From: Burkholderiaceae bacterium
GTDB lineage: Bacteria > Pseudomonadota > Gammaproteobacteria > Burkholderiales > Burkholderiaceae_C
Assembly (NCBI GenBank): GCA_023260355.1
Contig: JALQVJ010000054.1
Location: forward strand, 1-6,253
Direction of reading: 5' to 3'
DNA length: 6,253 nucleotides
Position 1 is the stretch's first letter; the number at the start of each line of letters is the position of its first letter. Below are positions 1 to 6,253 of the stretch, piece by piece. The notes under the pieces are model-generated. The model saw only the letters and a list, made by a program, of their open reading frames with translations. It was not told where the DNA came from and made no database searches. Position numbers and translations under genes: made by a program.

Positions 1-567
1 ATACCCAGTTGGGTTGTGACAGCACGCGTGCAACACCACAATGGTGCCCGCCTCTGATGCGTTCAACTTGTCCAGCATGCCTTGGAAGTTGATGCCGCGA
101 TTTGCCGCATCGTAATAGGGGTAGGTGTCAACCTGGAAGCCGGCTTGCGTGAAGATGGCGCGATGGTTCTCCCAGCTCGGGTCGGAAATCAAAACCTTGG
201 AGTTGGGCTGGGTTGATTTCAGAAAGTCTGCGCCAACCTTGAGACCGCCTGTGCCGCCAATGGACTGCACCGTGGCGACGCGGCTGCTTTGCACGACGTC
301 GCTGTCGTTGCCAAACACCAAACCTTTGACCGCGCCGTCGTAGGCTGCAATGCCGTCGATGGGCAGGTAGCCGCGGGGCTTGGGAGTGGCCATCAGTTGC
401 GCCTCAGCGGCTTGAACACACTTCAGCAGGGGTAGCTTGCCGTTTTCGTCAAAATACACGCCCACGCCCAAGTTGACCTTGCTGGGGTTGGAGTCGGCGT
501 TGAATTGCTCGTTCAAACCCAGGATCGGGTCACGCGGCGCCATGGGTACGGCTGAAAGAAACGACAT
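1..567 (-). CDS. tyrB: Aspartate/aromatic amino acid aminotransferase, N-terminal part (runs off left edge)
   Basis: The minus strand is open for 189 codons from ATG 567-565 to the window edge, reading MSFLSAVPMAPRDPILGL. This is the N-terminal half of a cytosolic PLP-dependent fold-type I transaminase, which moves amino groups between aspartate or aromatic amino acids and 2-oxoglutarate. Visible family landmarks are VNLGVGVYFDENGK (31-44), the substrate-domain segment GYLPIDGIAAYDGAVKGL (66-83), the cofactor-phosphate loop GGTGGLK (104-110), the ring-stacking Trp in SDPSWENH (W132) and HACCHNPTG (180-188), whose Asn contacts the PLP O3'. The Schiff-base lysine lies beyond the window. An AAGGA ribosome site (582-578) stands 10 nt before the start; a second ATG at codon 9 (543-541) is less well placed. 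The gene diverges from uvrB. TyrB and AspC cannot be separated from this half, so the symbol is tentative; the family call is firm. Confidence 0.9.
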   Translation of the reverse strand, partial: MSFLSAVPMAPRDPILGLNEQFNADSNPSKVNLGVGVYFDENGKLPLLKCVQAAEAQLMATPKPRGYLPIDGIAAYDGAVKGLVFGNDSDVVQSSRVATVQSIGGTGGLKVGADFLKSTQPNSKVLISDPSWENHRAIFTQAGFQVDTYPYYDAANRGINFQGMLDKLNASEAGTIVVLHACCHNPTGY

Positions 568-657
568 AGTCAGGCTATCCTTACGGGCTGTGTTGGGGAA
601 AACCCGTTATTCTAAATCGCAGCAATCGCATCCGACCACCGAACTTCGAAAGTAGAC
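568..657. promoter_or_regulatory. Divergent intergenic region between the aminotransferase and uvrB; weak minus-strand -10 candidate
   Basis: These 90 bp must carry the start signals of both divergent genes. On the minus strand, TAGAAT (614-609) is one base from the sigma70 -10 consensus and lies 27 nt before the AAGGA ribosome site of the aminotransferase; the best -35 at 16-18 nt spacing (TGGTCG, 638-633) matches only three of six bases. On the plus strand, TATTCT (608-613) is a possible uvrB -10 but has no -35 partner. A short inverted repeat, ACGGG (583-587) and CCCGT (603-607), flanks the middle. No good LexA box was found. Confidence 0.3.
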
Positions 658-2736
658 ATGACTGAGGACAAGCAGCAACAGGCCGGCGAATGGGTGCGAT
701 TTGAAGGCTCGCCATTTGAGTTGTTCCAGCCGTTTCCACCCGCTGGTGATCAACCCACCGCCATCCAAGGTTTGGTCGAGGGCGTGCGCGACGGTGAGAT
801 GTACCAAACCTTGTTGGGGGTCACCGGCTCAGGCAAGACGTACACCATGGCCCAGACGATCGCGCGCCTGGGTCGCCCGGCGATTGTGTATGCGCCCAAC
901 AAGACGTTGGCCGCGCAGTTGTACTCAGAGTTTCGAGAGTTCTTCCCGAACAACGCGGTCGAGTACTTTGTCAGCTACTACGACTATTACCAGCCTGAAG
1001 CCTACGTGCCTCAGCGCGATTTGTTCATCGAAAAAGACTCTGCCATCAACGAGCACATCGAACAAATGCGGCTCTCCTGCACCAAAAGCTTGCTGGAGCG
1101 ACGCGACGTGGTGATCGTGGCCACCGTCTCTGCGATCTACGGTATTGGTCACCCCGAGAGCTATCACCAAATGATCATGTTGCTGCGCAAGGGTGATACC
1201 TTCGGGCAGCGGGACCTGATCGCGCAATTGGTGCGCATGCAGTACCAGCGCAATGACATGGACTTTGCTCGTGGCACCTTTCGTGTGCGCGGCGACACCA
1301 TTGATGTGTTCCCTGCCGAACATTCCGAGCTTGCTGTGCGCATCGAAATGTTTGACGACGAAATCGAAGGCCTGCAACTCTTCGACCCGCTGACTGGGCA
1401 GGTCAAGCAGCCCATCAGCCGCTTCACCGTCTATCCACGCAGCCACTACGTGACCCCCAGAGAGCAGGTGTTGGCCGCCGTTGAAACCATTAAAGTTGAA
1501 TTGAAGGATAGGCTTGCAGAGCTTTTGGCTGCTGGAAAGCTGGTCGAAGCCCAGCGACTTGAGCAACGCACGCGCTTTGATTTGGAGATGCTCACCGAGG
1601 TGGGGCACTGCAAGGGTATTGAGAACTACTCTCGCCACTTGACGGGTGCGGCGCCGGGCGATCCGCCTGCCACGTTGACAGATTACCTGCCCAAAGATGC
1701 GCTCATGTTCTTGGATGAGAGTCATGTCTTGATGGGGCAGTTTTCAGGCATGTTCAATGGTGATCGGGCGCGCAAGACGACACTGGTGGAGTACGGCTTT
1801 CGGTTGCCCAGCGCTTTGGACAACCGGCCCCTCAAATTGGAGGAGTTTGAGCAGCGCATGCGGCAGACGATTTTTGTCTCCGCGACGCCCGCGCAGTATG
1901 AGCGTGATCACTCGGGCAACACGGTCGAGCAGGTGGTTCGGCCTACTGGCTTGGTAGATCCAGTTGTACACGTGCGCCCCGCGTCCAATCAAGTGGACGA
2001 TGTGTTGCAAGAAATCCGTTTGCGCGTGAATGTCGGCGAGCGTGTCCTGATCACGACCCTGACCAAACGCATGGCGGAGCAATTGACCGAGTACCTGACT
2101 GAGAACGGTGTCAAGGTCCGCTATCTGCACAGCGATGTGGACACCGTTGAGCGGGTTGAAATCTTGCGCGATCTGCGGCTGGGTGAGTTCGACGTTCTGG
2201 TTGGGATCAACCTGCTGCGAGAGGGGATCGACATCCCAGAGGTGTCATTGGTGGCTATTTTGGATGCCGACAAAGAGGGTTTTTTGCGATCCGAACGATC
2301 CCTCATCCAGACGATTGGCCGAGCCGCGCGAAACCTCAATGGCACCGCCATCTTGTACGCGGACAAGATGACGGACTCCATGGAGCGCGCAATTGGAGAG
2401 ACCGAGCGCCGTCGGACCAAACAGATCGCCCACAACCTCGCACACGGCATCGAACCCAAGTCTGTGGTCAAACGCATCAAAGACCTCATCGACGGCGTCT
2501 ACAGCGAAAAAGCCCAGGATCAGGCCGAGCGTTTGGCGCGCGAGAGCGAGTTGCGCGCCCATGCTGACGCGATGAACGAAAAAGATGCAGCCCGCGAAAT
2601 CAAACGTTTGGAAAAGCTGATGATCGATCACGCCAAGAACCTCGAGTTCGAGCAAGCGGCGTCAGTGCGCGATCAACTCCAGGTGATCAAAGCCAAATTT
2701 TTTGGCGCGCCCAGCCATGATCCCGGGGTACTCTGA
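658..2736 (+). CDS. uvrB: UvrABC system protein B (excision nuclease helicase subunit)
   Basis: UvrB of 692 residues. In nucleotide excision repair it is loaded on DNA by UvrA, verifies the lesion using ATP, and recruits UvrC for dual incision. Motifs in order: Walker A GVTGSGKT (54-61), the strand-clamping beta-hairpin with its tyrosines, [16 protein letters not shown] (103-118), motif II MFLDESH (350-356), motif III SATP (408-411), the helicase C-terminal block [27 protein letters not shown] (515-541, quoted across two strands of the fold), motif [10 protein letters not shown] (551-558), and a C-terminal UVR domain (about 645-680) that binds UvrC. The protein is about 20 residues longer than E. 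coli UvrB (673), mostly through a 15-residue N-terminal extension before Walker A. ATG 658 is the first start after an in-frame TAA at 613-615; the ribosome site is weak (GAAAG, 648-652). It is divergent from the aminotransferase and is separated from iscR by a gap with its own promoter, so it is probably a single-gene unit. No clear hairpin terminator follows. Confidence 0.98.
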   Translation: MTEDKQQQAGEWVRFEGSPFELFQPFPPAGDQPTAIQGLVEGVRDGEMYQTLLGVTGSGKTYTMAQTIARLGRPAIVYAPNKTLAAQLYSEFREFFPNNAVEYFVSYYDYYQPEAYVPQRDLFIEKDSAINEHIEQMRLSCTKSLLERRDVVIVATVSAIYGIGHPESYHQMIMLLRKGDTFGQRDLIAQLVRMQYQRNDMDFARGTFRVRGDTIDVFPAEHSELAVRIEMFDDEIEGLQLFDPLTGQVKQPISRFTVYPRSHYVTPREQVLAAVETIKVELKDRLAELLAAGKLVEAQRLEQRTRFDLEMLTEVGHCKGIENYSRHLTGAAPGDPPATLTDYLPKDALMFLDESHVLMGQFSGMFNGDRARKTTLVEYGFRLPSALDNRPLKLEEFEQRMRQTIFVSATPAQYERDHSGNTVEQVVRPTGLVDPVVHVRPASNQVDDVLQEIRLRVNVGERVLITTLTKRMAEQLTEYLTENGVKVRYLHSDVDTVERVEILRDLRLGEFDVLVGINLLREGIDIPEVSLVAILDADKEGFLRSERSLIQTIGRAARNLNGTAILYADKMTDSMERAIGETERRRTKQIAHNLAHGIEPKSVVKRIKDLIDGVYSEKAQDQAERLARESELRAHADAMNEKDAAREIKRLEKLMIDHAKNLEFEQAASVRDQLQVIKAKFFGAPSHDPGVL

Positions 2737-2809
2737 CGGCGCGATCGGCAGGCTTTTCCCTGACACGAACCTTTCTTCACTCTGTAAATTACTTCGTAAA
2801 AACCCTATA

Positions 2810-2834
2810 AATCCTGAGTAAAAGAGTGGGCTAT
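2810..2834 (+). promoter_or_regulatory. Upstream IscR type 1 operator (predicted)
   Basis: This 25-bp stretch fits 20 of 25 positions of the known IscR type 1 consensus (ATASYYGAC, then TRWWWY, then AGTCRRSTAT). The left half CCTGAG and the right half AGTGGGCTAT carry the conserved core; mismatches are at positions 2, 3, 9, 15 and 19. It overlaps where the -35 of the iscR promoter would sit (CTGAGT, 2814-2819). Type 1 sites are bound by [2Fe-2S]-IscR, so this is expected to mediate autorepression together with the box 30 bp downstream. The match was made by eye. Confidence 0.55.
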
Positions 2835-2835
2835 G

Positions 2836-2844
2836 TGCTATACT
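2836..2844 (+). promoter_or_regulatory. isc operon promoter, extended -10 element
   Basis: TGCTATACT gives an extended -10: TG, one base, then TATACT, which differs from TATAAT at one position. Transcription would start near 2851, leaving a leader of about 34 nt before iscR. A -35 is poor (CTGAGT, 2814-2819, 19-nt spacer), which is tolerable for an extended -10 promoter. AT-rich DNA at about 2780-2823 lies upstream. The -10 overlaps the left end of the downstream IscR box, so IscR bound there would block RNA polymerase. Confidence 0.6.
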
Positions 2845-2864
2845 CGATCAAATCAGTCGGATAC
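2840..2864 (+). promoter_or_regulatory. Downstream IscR type 1 operator (predicted)
   Basis: This 25-bp stretch fits 21 of 25 positions of the IscR type 1 consensus. It begins ATACTCGA, has the A/T-rich centre CAAAT, and ends with the hallmark AGTCGGATA; mismatches are at positions 9, 10, 22 and 25. It covers the -10 and the predicted transcription start of the isc operon, the classic position for an autorepressor. It lies directly in front of an intact iscR gene. Confidence 0.75.
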
Positions 2865-2872
2865 CCGAATGA

Positions 2873-2878
2873 AAGGAG
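2873..2878 (+). promoter_or_regulatory. Strong ribosome binding site of iscR
   Basis: AAGGAG lies 6 nt before ATG 2885. This spacing favours ATG 2885 (protein begins MRMTTKGRF, like E. coli MRLTSKGRY) over the ATG two codons later. Confidence 0.8.
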
Positions 2879-2884
2879 AACGAG

Positions 2885-3424
2885 ATGCGTATGACCACCA
2901 AAGGCCGCTTCGCCGTCACCGCCATGATCGACTTGGCACTTCGCCAAGCCCATGGCCCTGTCACTTTGGCCGCCATCAGCCAGCGGCAACAGATTTCCCT
3001 CTCGTATTTAGAGCAGCTGTTCGGCAAGATGCGCCGCAACGGTCTGGTCGAGTCGACCCGTGGTCCGGGCGGCGGCTACTCGTTGGCGCGCAAGGCCAAC
3101 GAGATCAGCGTCGCGGACGTGATCATGTCGGTCGATGAACCCATGGACGCCACGCAATGCGGCGGCAAAGAAAACTGCGGCGGCGAGGGCGTTCGGTGCA
3201 TGACCCACGACTTGTGGTCCGCTTTGAACGACCGCATGTACGACTTCCTGAGCGGCATCACACTTGATCAACTGGTCAAAGAGCAGTTGGACAAAGGTGT
3301 CGTCGTCGAAGAGAGCGCGCCACAAATCAAGCGGGCGATCACCCCCATGCAAGTGGTGAAGCCCATCCGAGTCAACGCGCCCAACTCGGTGTTCGCGCTG
3401 GCTGCCAGTCTGTCAAAAACCTGA
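2885..3424 (+). CDS. iscR: Iron-sulfur cluster assembly transcription factor IscR
   Basis: Rrf2-family winged-helix regulator of 179 residues that binds a [2Fe-2S] cluster and adjusts isc transcription to cluster supply. The DNA-binding domain covers about 1-80, with recognition-helix region [19 protein letters not shown] (37-55) and wing [13 protein letters not shown] (57-69). The cluster ligands are C92, C98, C105 and H108 (CMTH), corresponding to E. coli C92, C98, C104 and H107, with one extra residue before the third cysteine. The C-terminus (about 140-179) is longer than in the 162-residue E. coli protein and is lysine/valine/alanine-rich without a recognised domain. Two predicted IscR boxes overlap its promoter, so autorepression is likely. 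It is the first gene of the isc operon and is followed after 8 bp by iscS. Confidence 0.97.
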   Translation: MRMTTKGRFAVTAMIDLALRQAHGPVTLAAISQRQQISLSYLEQLFGKMRRNGLVESTRGPGGGYSLARKANEISVADVIMSVDEPMDATQCGGKENCGGEGVRCMTHDLWSALNDRMYDFLSGITLDQLVKEQLDKGVVVEESAPQIKRAITPMQVVKPIRVNAPNSVFALAASLSKT

Positions 3425-3432
3425 AATCCAAC

Positions 3433-4653
3433 ATGAGCATGACCCCCCATTTGCCAGTCTATATGGACTACAGCGCCACCAATCCCTGTGATCCCAGGGT
3501 GGTGGATGCCATGGTGCCATGGCTGTACGAGCATTTTGGCAACCCCGCTTCTCGCAGCCATGCGTGGGGCTGGGAGGCCGAAAAAGCGGTGGAAACCGCG
3601 CGCGGCCATGTCGCCGACCTGATCGGCGCGGATCCTCGCGAAATCGTGTGGACCAGCGGCGCAACCGAGAGCGATAACTTGGCGCTGAAAGGCGCAGCCC
3701 ACTTCTATCAAAGCCGTGGCAAGCACATCATCACAGTCAAAACCGAGCACAAGGCTGTGCTCGACACGTGCCGTGAGTTGGAGCGCCAAGGCTTCGAAGT
3801 CACCTACATGGACGTCCAAGAGGATGGTTTGCTCGATTTGGCCGCTTTTGAGGCTGCCATTCGACCCGACACCATCTTGGCAAGCGTCATGTTCGTGAAC
3901 AACGAGATTGGCGTCATCCAAGACATCGTGGCGATTGGCCAAATTTGCCGTGCCAAGGGCGTGATCTTTCATGTTGATGCGGCACAAGCCACGGGGCGGG
4001 TCGATATCGATCTGAAGACCCTGCCCGTGGATCTGATGAGCCTGACCTCGCACAAAACCTACGGACCCAAAGGCATTGGCGCGTTGTATGTGCGGCGCAA
4101 GCCTCGCATCCGCATCGAGGCACAAATGCACGGCGGTGGCCATGAGCGCGGCATGCGTTCAGGCACGTTGCCTACGCACCAGTGCGTCGGTATGGGTGAG
4201 GCCTACCGAATCGCCAAGTTGGAAATGGCTGAAGAAAATCGCCGCATCAAAGCCTTGCATGACCGCATGCTCAAAGCGCTGAGCGATGTGCCCGAGGTCT
4301 ACATCAACGGCAATGCCGAGCGCCGCGTGCCCCACAACTTGAACATGAGTTTCAACTTTGTCGAAGGCGAATCACTGATCATGGGGATCAAAGGCTTGGC
4401 GGTATCCAGCGGCTCAGCATGCACCTCGGCTTCGCTTGAACCCAGCTACGTTTTGCGTGCCTTGGGTCGCAGCGACGAGTTGGCGCACTCCAGCTTGCGC
4501 ATGACGATCGGGCGCTGGACCACCGAGCAAGACATCGATTACGCCGTGGAGGCGATCAAGCAAAACGTTGAAAAATTGCGAGAGTTGTCGCCGCTTTGGG
4601 AAATGCACCAAGACGGGATCGACCTCAGCACCATCCAGTGGGCTGCCCACTGA
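3433..4653 (+). CDS. iscS: Cysteine desulfurase IscS
   Basis: PLP-dependent cysteine desulfurase of 406 residues (E. coli 404). It converts cysteine to alanine and supplies persulfide sulfur to IscU and to other sulfur pathways such as tRNA thiolation. Landmarks: N-terminal [14 protein letters not shown] (10-23), the PLP-stacking histidine in TEHKAVLD (H106), the PLP-binding Asp and Gln in HVDAAQ (D182, Q185), Schiff-base lysine K208 in [15 protein letters not shown], and persulfide cysteine C330 in [13 protein letters not shown]. The C-terminus ends with the IscU-docking tail [20 protein letters not shown] (384-403). ATG 3433 lies 8 bp after the iscR stop and has no visible Shine-Dalgarno sequence. 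The ATG two codons later (3439) is an alternative. Translation is probably coupled to iscR. Confidence 0.98.
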   Translation: MSMTPHLPVYMDYSATNPCDPRVVDAMVPWLYEHFGNPASRSHAWGWEAEKAVETARGHVADLIGADPREIVWTSGATESDNLALKGAAHFYQSRGKHIITVKTEHKAVLDTCRELERQGFEVTYMDVQEDGLLDLAAFEAAIRPDTILASVMFVNNEIGVIQDIVAIGQICRAKGVIFHVDAAQATGRVDIDLKTLPVDLMSLTSHKTYGPKGIGALYVRRKPRIRIEAQMHGGGHERGMRSGTLPTHQCVGMGEAYRIAKLEMAEENRRIKALHDRMLKALSDVPEVYINGNAERRVPHNLNMSFNFVEGESLIMGIKGLAVSSGSACTSASLEPSYVLRALGRSDELAHSSLRMTIGRWTTEQDIDYAVEAIKQNVEKLRELSPLWEMHQDGIDLSTIQWAAH

Positions 4654-4654
4654 C

Positions 4655-4659
4655 AGGAG
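4655..4659 (+). promoter_or_regulatory. Ribosome binding site of iscU
   Basis: AGGAG lies 6 nt before ATG 4666, in the 12-bp gap after the iscS stop. It is much stronger than anything in front of iscS, consistent with higher output of the scaffold protein. Confidence 0.75.
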
Positions 4660-4665
4660 AAACGC

Positions 4666-5055
4666 ATGGCCTATTCAGAAAAAGTCATTGATCACTACGA
4701 AAACCCCCGCAACGTTGGCTCCTTTGAAAAAGGTGACGATTCCGTGGGCACGGGTATGGTGGGCGCGCCGGCTTGCGGCGACGTCATGAAATTGCAAATC
4801 AAGGTCAATCCCGAAACGGGCGTGATCGAAGACGCGCGCTTCAAGACCTACGGTTGCGGCTCTGCCATCGCATCGAGTTCGCTGGTCACAGAGTGGGTCA
4901 AAGGCCGCACACTCGACGAAGCCGCTGCATTGAAAAACAGCGAAATCGCCGAGGAGTTGGCCTTGCCACCCGTCAAAATCCACTGCTCTATTTTGGCCGA
5001 AGACGCCATCAAGGCAGCCGTGGAAGACTACCGCAAAAAGCACAGCGCAGCCTAA
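4666..5055 (+). CDS. iscU: Fe-S cluster assembly scaffold IscU
   Basis: Scaffold protein of 129 residues on which [2Fe-2S] clusters are built from IscS-derived sulfur before transfer to target proteins. The start MAYSEKVIDHYENPRNVGSF is typical of the family. Cluster ligands and their neighbours are present: C37 and D39 in GAPACGDVM, C64 in YGCGSAIASSS, and H106-C107 in KIHCS. The LPPVK motif recognised by the HscA chaperone is at 100-104. E. coli IscU has 128 residues and the same order of motifs; here there is one extra residue between C37 and C64. It sits between iscS and iscA. The stop codon overlaps the iscA ribosome site. Confidence 0.98.
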   Translation: MAYSEKVIDHYENPRNVGSFEKGDDSVGTGMVGAPACGDVMKLQIKVNPETGVIEDARFKTYGCGSAIASSSLVTEWVKGRTLDEAAALKNSEIAEELALPPVKIHCSILAEDAIKAAVEDYRKKHSAA

Positions 5056-5058
5056 GGA
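5054..5058 (+). promoter_or_regulatory. Ribosome binding site of iscA, overlapping the iscU stop
   Basis: AAGGA starts inside the iscU TAA stop codon (5053-5055) and ends 6 nt before ATG 5065, so iscU termination and iscA initiation should be coupled. Confidence 0.7.
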
Positions 5059-5064
5059 CGTCTC

Positions 5065-5388
5065 ATGAGTGTGACCCTCACCGAAGCCGCCGCGCGCCAT
5101 GTGCAGCGATATCTGAGCCGAAGAGGGAAGGGCGTTGGGGTGCGCTTGGGCGTCAAAACCACGGGCTGCTCCGGCTTGGCTTACACGCTTGAATACGCGG
5201 ACGAAGTGGCAGCCGAGGACGTGGTGTTTCAGGACCAAGGCGTTCAGGTTTTGGTCGATCCCAAGAGCCTGGCTTATATCCAAGGCACGCAACTCGACTT
5301 TGTCCGCGAGGGATTGAACGAGGGTTTCAAGTTCAACAACCCCAATGAGCGTGATCGCTGCGGTTGCGGCGAATCGTTCCGGATCTGA
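5065..5388 (+). CDS. iscA: A-type iron-sulfur cluster carrier IscA
   Basis: A-type carrier of 107 residues (E. coli IscA also 107) that binds iron or a cluster and passes clusters to apo-proteins, in particular [4Fe-4S] targets. The three conserved cysteines are present: C35 in [10 protein letters not shown], and C99 and C101 in the C-terminal RCGCGESF. The segment [20 protein letters not shown] (28-47) and the [13 protein letters not shown] tail place it with IscA rather than ErpA or SufA, and its position between iscU and hscB agrees. It starts 9 bp after the iscU stop. Its last 44 bases overlap an open upstream extension of hscB, but hscB probably starts just after the iscA stop. Confidence 0.97.
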   Translation: MSVTLTEAAARHVQRYLSRRGKGVGVRLGVKTTGCSGLAYTLEYADEVAAEDVVFQDQGVQVLVDPKSLAYIQGTQLDFVREGLNEGFKFNNPNERDRCGCGESFRI

Positions 5389-5389
5389 C

Positions 5390-5935
5390 GTGTCAGCTGC
5401 TGGCAGTGATGGGCTGAGCCTTCAGTCCAATGATTTTGAGTTGTTCGGCTTGCCCGAGCGATTCGAGCTCGATGCCCAGCGGCTCGAGGCCCAGTGGAAG
5501 TCGCTTCAGACACAAATTCACCCCGATAAGTTCGCCGCCCAAGGTGCTGCAGCCCAGCGCTTGAGCATGCAATGGTCAGTCAGAGTCAACGAGGCCTACC
5601 AGCGGCTCAGGTCGCCAGTGGCACGCGGCGCCTATTTGTGCGAGCTGCGCGGACATCCGGTTCGTGCCGAGGACAACACAGCGATGCCGGCGGCGTTTCT
5701 GATGCAACAGATGGAGTGGCGCGAGGCCCTGGACGATGCCGGTCGCGATGCCGACGAGCTCGAGCGCTTGTGGGCGCAAACCCGTGCCACGCAGACCCAA
5801 TACCTCTTGGATCTGGCCCAAGCCTTAGACGAGCAGCAAGACGCTGCTCAGGCTGCGGGTTGCGTTCGCGCGCTCATGTTCATCGAAAAATTTTCACGCT
5901 CCGTCGCCCAGCGGCTGGATGACTTGGACGAATAA
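5390..5935 (+). CDS. hscB: Fe-S cluster co-chaperone HscB (J-protein)
   Basis: J-domain co-chaperone of 181 residues (E. coli 171) that delivers IscU to HscA and stimulates its ATPase. The J domain begins at FELFGLPERFELD (16-28) and carries the HPD motif (44-46) in QIHPDKFAA. The C-terminal helical domain (about 95-180) includes the IscU-binding segment FLMQQMEWREALDD (103-116) and RALMFIEKFSRSVAQRL (160-176). The start is uncertain. The reading frame is open back to ATG 5345, which would overlap iscA by 44 bp, give 196 residues and has no ribosome site. GTG 5390 lies one base after the iscA stop with GGA 6 nt upstream and leaves a short leader before the J domain, so I prefer GTG. The stop codon TAA is immediately followed by the hscA ATG. 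Confidence 0.93.
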   Translation: MSAAGSDGLSLQSNDFELFGLPERFELDAQRLEAQWKSLQTQIHPDKFAAQGAAAQRLSMQWSVRVNEAYQRLRSPVARGAYLCELRGHPVRAEDNTAMPAAFLMQQMEWREALDDAGRDADELERLWAQTRATQTQYLLDLAQALDEQQDAAQAAGCVRALMFIEKFSRSVAQRLDDLDE

Positions 5936-6253
5936 ATGGCACTGTTACAAATTTCTGAGCCTGGTCAGTCGCCTGACCCACACCAGCGCAAATTGGCGAT
6001 TGGCATCGACCTAGGTACCACCCATTCTTTGGTTGCAGCGATGCGCCACGGCGTACCGGAATGCCTGCCAGATGAGCAGGGGCGCGTGCTTTTGCCCAGC
6101 GCAGTGCGCTACACCAGCGAGGGCTCTGGTCGCCAAATCGGCTATCCAGCATTGGAGGCGCAGGCCACAGATCCCGCAAACACCATCGTGTCGGTGAAGC
6201 GCTTGATGGGCAGGACCCGCAGCGATGTGGCCCAAGTTGAACAGCTCCCTTAC
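5936..6253 (+). CDS. hscA: Fe-S cluster assembly chaperone HscA, N-terminal part (runs off right edge)
   Basis: The first 106 codons of the specialised Hsp70 of the ISC system, which uses ATP to drive cluster release from IscU by binding its LPPVK motif. The start [20 protein letters not shown] is almost the same as E. coli HscA, which separates it from DnaK. The nucleotide-binding phosphate-1 loop is IDLGTTHS (24-31), followed by LLPSAVRY (52-59) and SVKRLMGR (86-93). The loop has His where DnaK and E. coli HscA have Asn (GTTNS). The substrate-binding domain lies beyond the window. The ATG directly abuts the hscB TAA (TAAATG), with only a weak GGA (5926-5928) upstream, so translation is probably coupled to hscB. 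Confidence 0.96.
   Translation, partial: MALLQISEPGQSPDPHQRKLAIGIDLGTTHSLVAAMRHGVPECLPDEQGRVLLPSAVRYTSEGSGRQIGYPALEAQATDPANTIVSVKRLMGRTRSDVAQVEQLPY

Noticed and set aside
584..606. Possible LexA (SOS) box in front of uvrB, starting CTGT at 588
   Set aside because: The right half at the required spacing reads AACC rather than ACAG. UvrB is SOS-controlled in E. coli, but this site does not meet the palindrome.
437..655. A small plus-strand open frame running through the aminotransferase start into the intergenic region
   Set aside because: It is antisense to the conserved aminotransferase N-terminus and has no recognisable features.
925..1725. A 266-codon open frame on the minus strand inside uvrB
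   Set aside because: It lies wholly opposite a well-conserved uvrB, has no recognisable protein features and no own start signals; it is a consequence of codon usage in GC-rich DNA.
2737..2780. Intrinsic terminator after uvrB
   Set aside because: A TTTT run (2753-2756) is present, but no stable GC-rich stem precedes it.
2806..2812. TATAAAT as the main isc -10
   Set aside because: It lacks a -35 and the TG extension, and lies upstream of both IscR boxes' cores, so it fits repression less well than TATACT at 2839-2844. A weak second promoter is not excluded.
3268..4143. A 291-codon open frame on the minus strand across the end of iscR and iscS
   Set aside because: It is antisense to two conserved genes and resembles no family; a shadow frame.
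1..6253. Mobile elements, CRISPR arrays, tRNA/rRNA genes, toxin-antitoxin or defence cassettes
   Set aside because: Nothing in either strand supports any of these. The genes are contiguous, intact housekeeping genes with uniform composition.

Overview
The window looks like a chromosomal housekeeping segment from a betaproteobacterium, most likely Burkholderiales and probably Comamonadaceae (Acidovorax/Polaromonas/Rhodoferax-like). This rests on the moderately high GC content, the style of the proteins, and the gene order aminotransferase / uvrB / iscR-iscS-iscU-iscA-hscB-hscA. The taxonomic call is inference from protein flavour and gene order, not from a database comparison.

Layout. On the minus strand, bases 1-567 hold the first 189 codons of a class I aspartate/aromatic aminotransferase that runs off the left edge. 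A 90-bp divergent intergenic region separates it from uvrB (658-2736, +), the nucleotide-excision-repair damage-recognition helicase. A 148-bp gap follows. It contains an AT-rich stretch, an extended -10 promoter and two 25-bp matches to the IscR type 1 (holo-[2Fe-2S]-IscR) operator, placed 30 bp apart. From 2885 to the right edge the ISC iron-sulfur cluster assembly operon is packed head to tail: iscR, iscS, iscU, iscA, hscB and the first 106 codons of hscA, with junctions of 0-12 bp.

How the genes work together. IscS takes sulfur from cysteine and passes it to the IscU scaffold. IscA is an A-type carrier. The J-protein HscB brings loaded IscU to the Hsp70 HscA, which recognises the LPPVK motif present in this IscU. 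IscR senses [2Fe-2S] supply through its Cys3-His site and is expected to repress its own operon through the two upstream boxes. All key catalytic and ligand residues are intact in every gene seen.

No mobile element, CRISPR array, RNA gene, pseudogene or unknown cassette was found. The most interesting signals are regulatory and small in scale: the tandem IscR boxes, the uneven ribosome-binding sites within the operon, the ambiguous hscB start, and the C-terminal extension of IscR. I found no convincing undescribed system.
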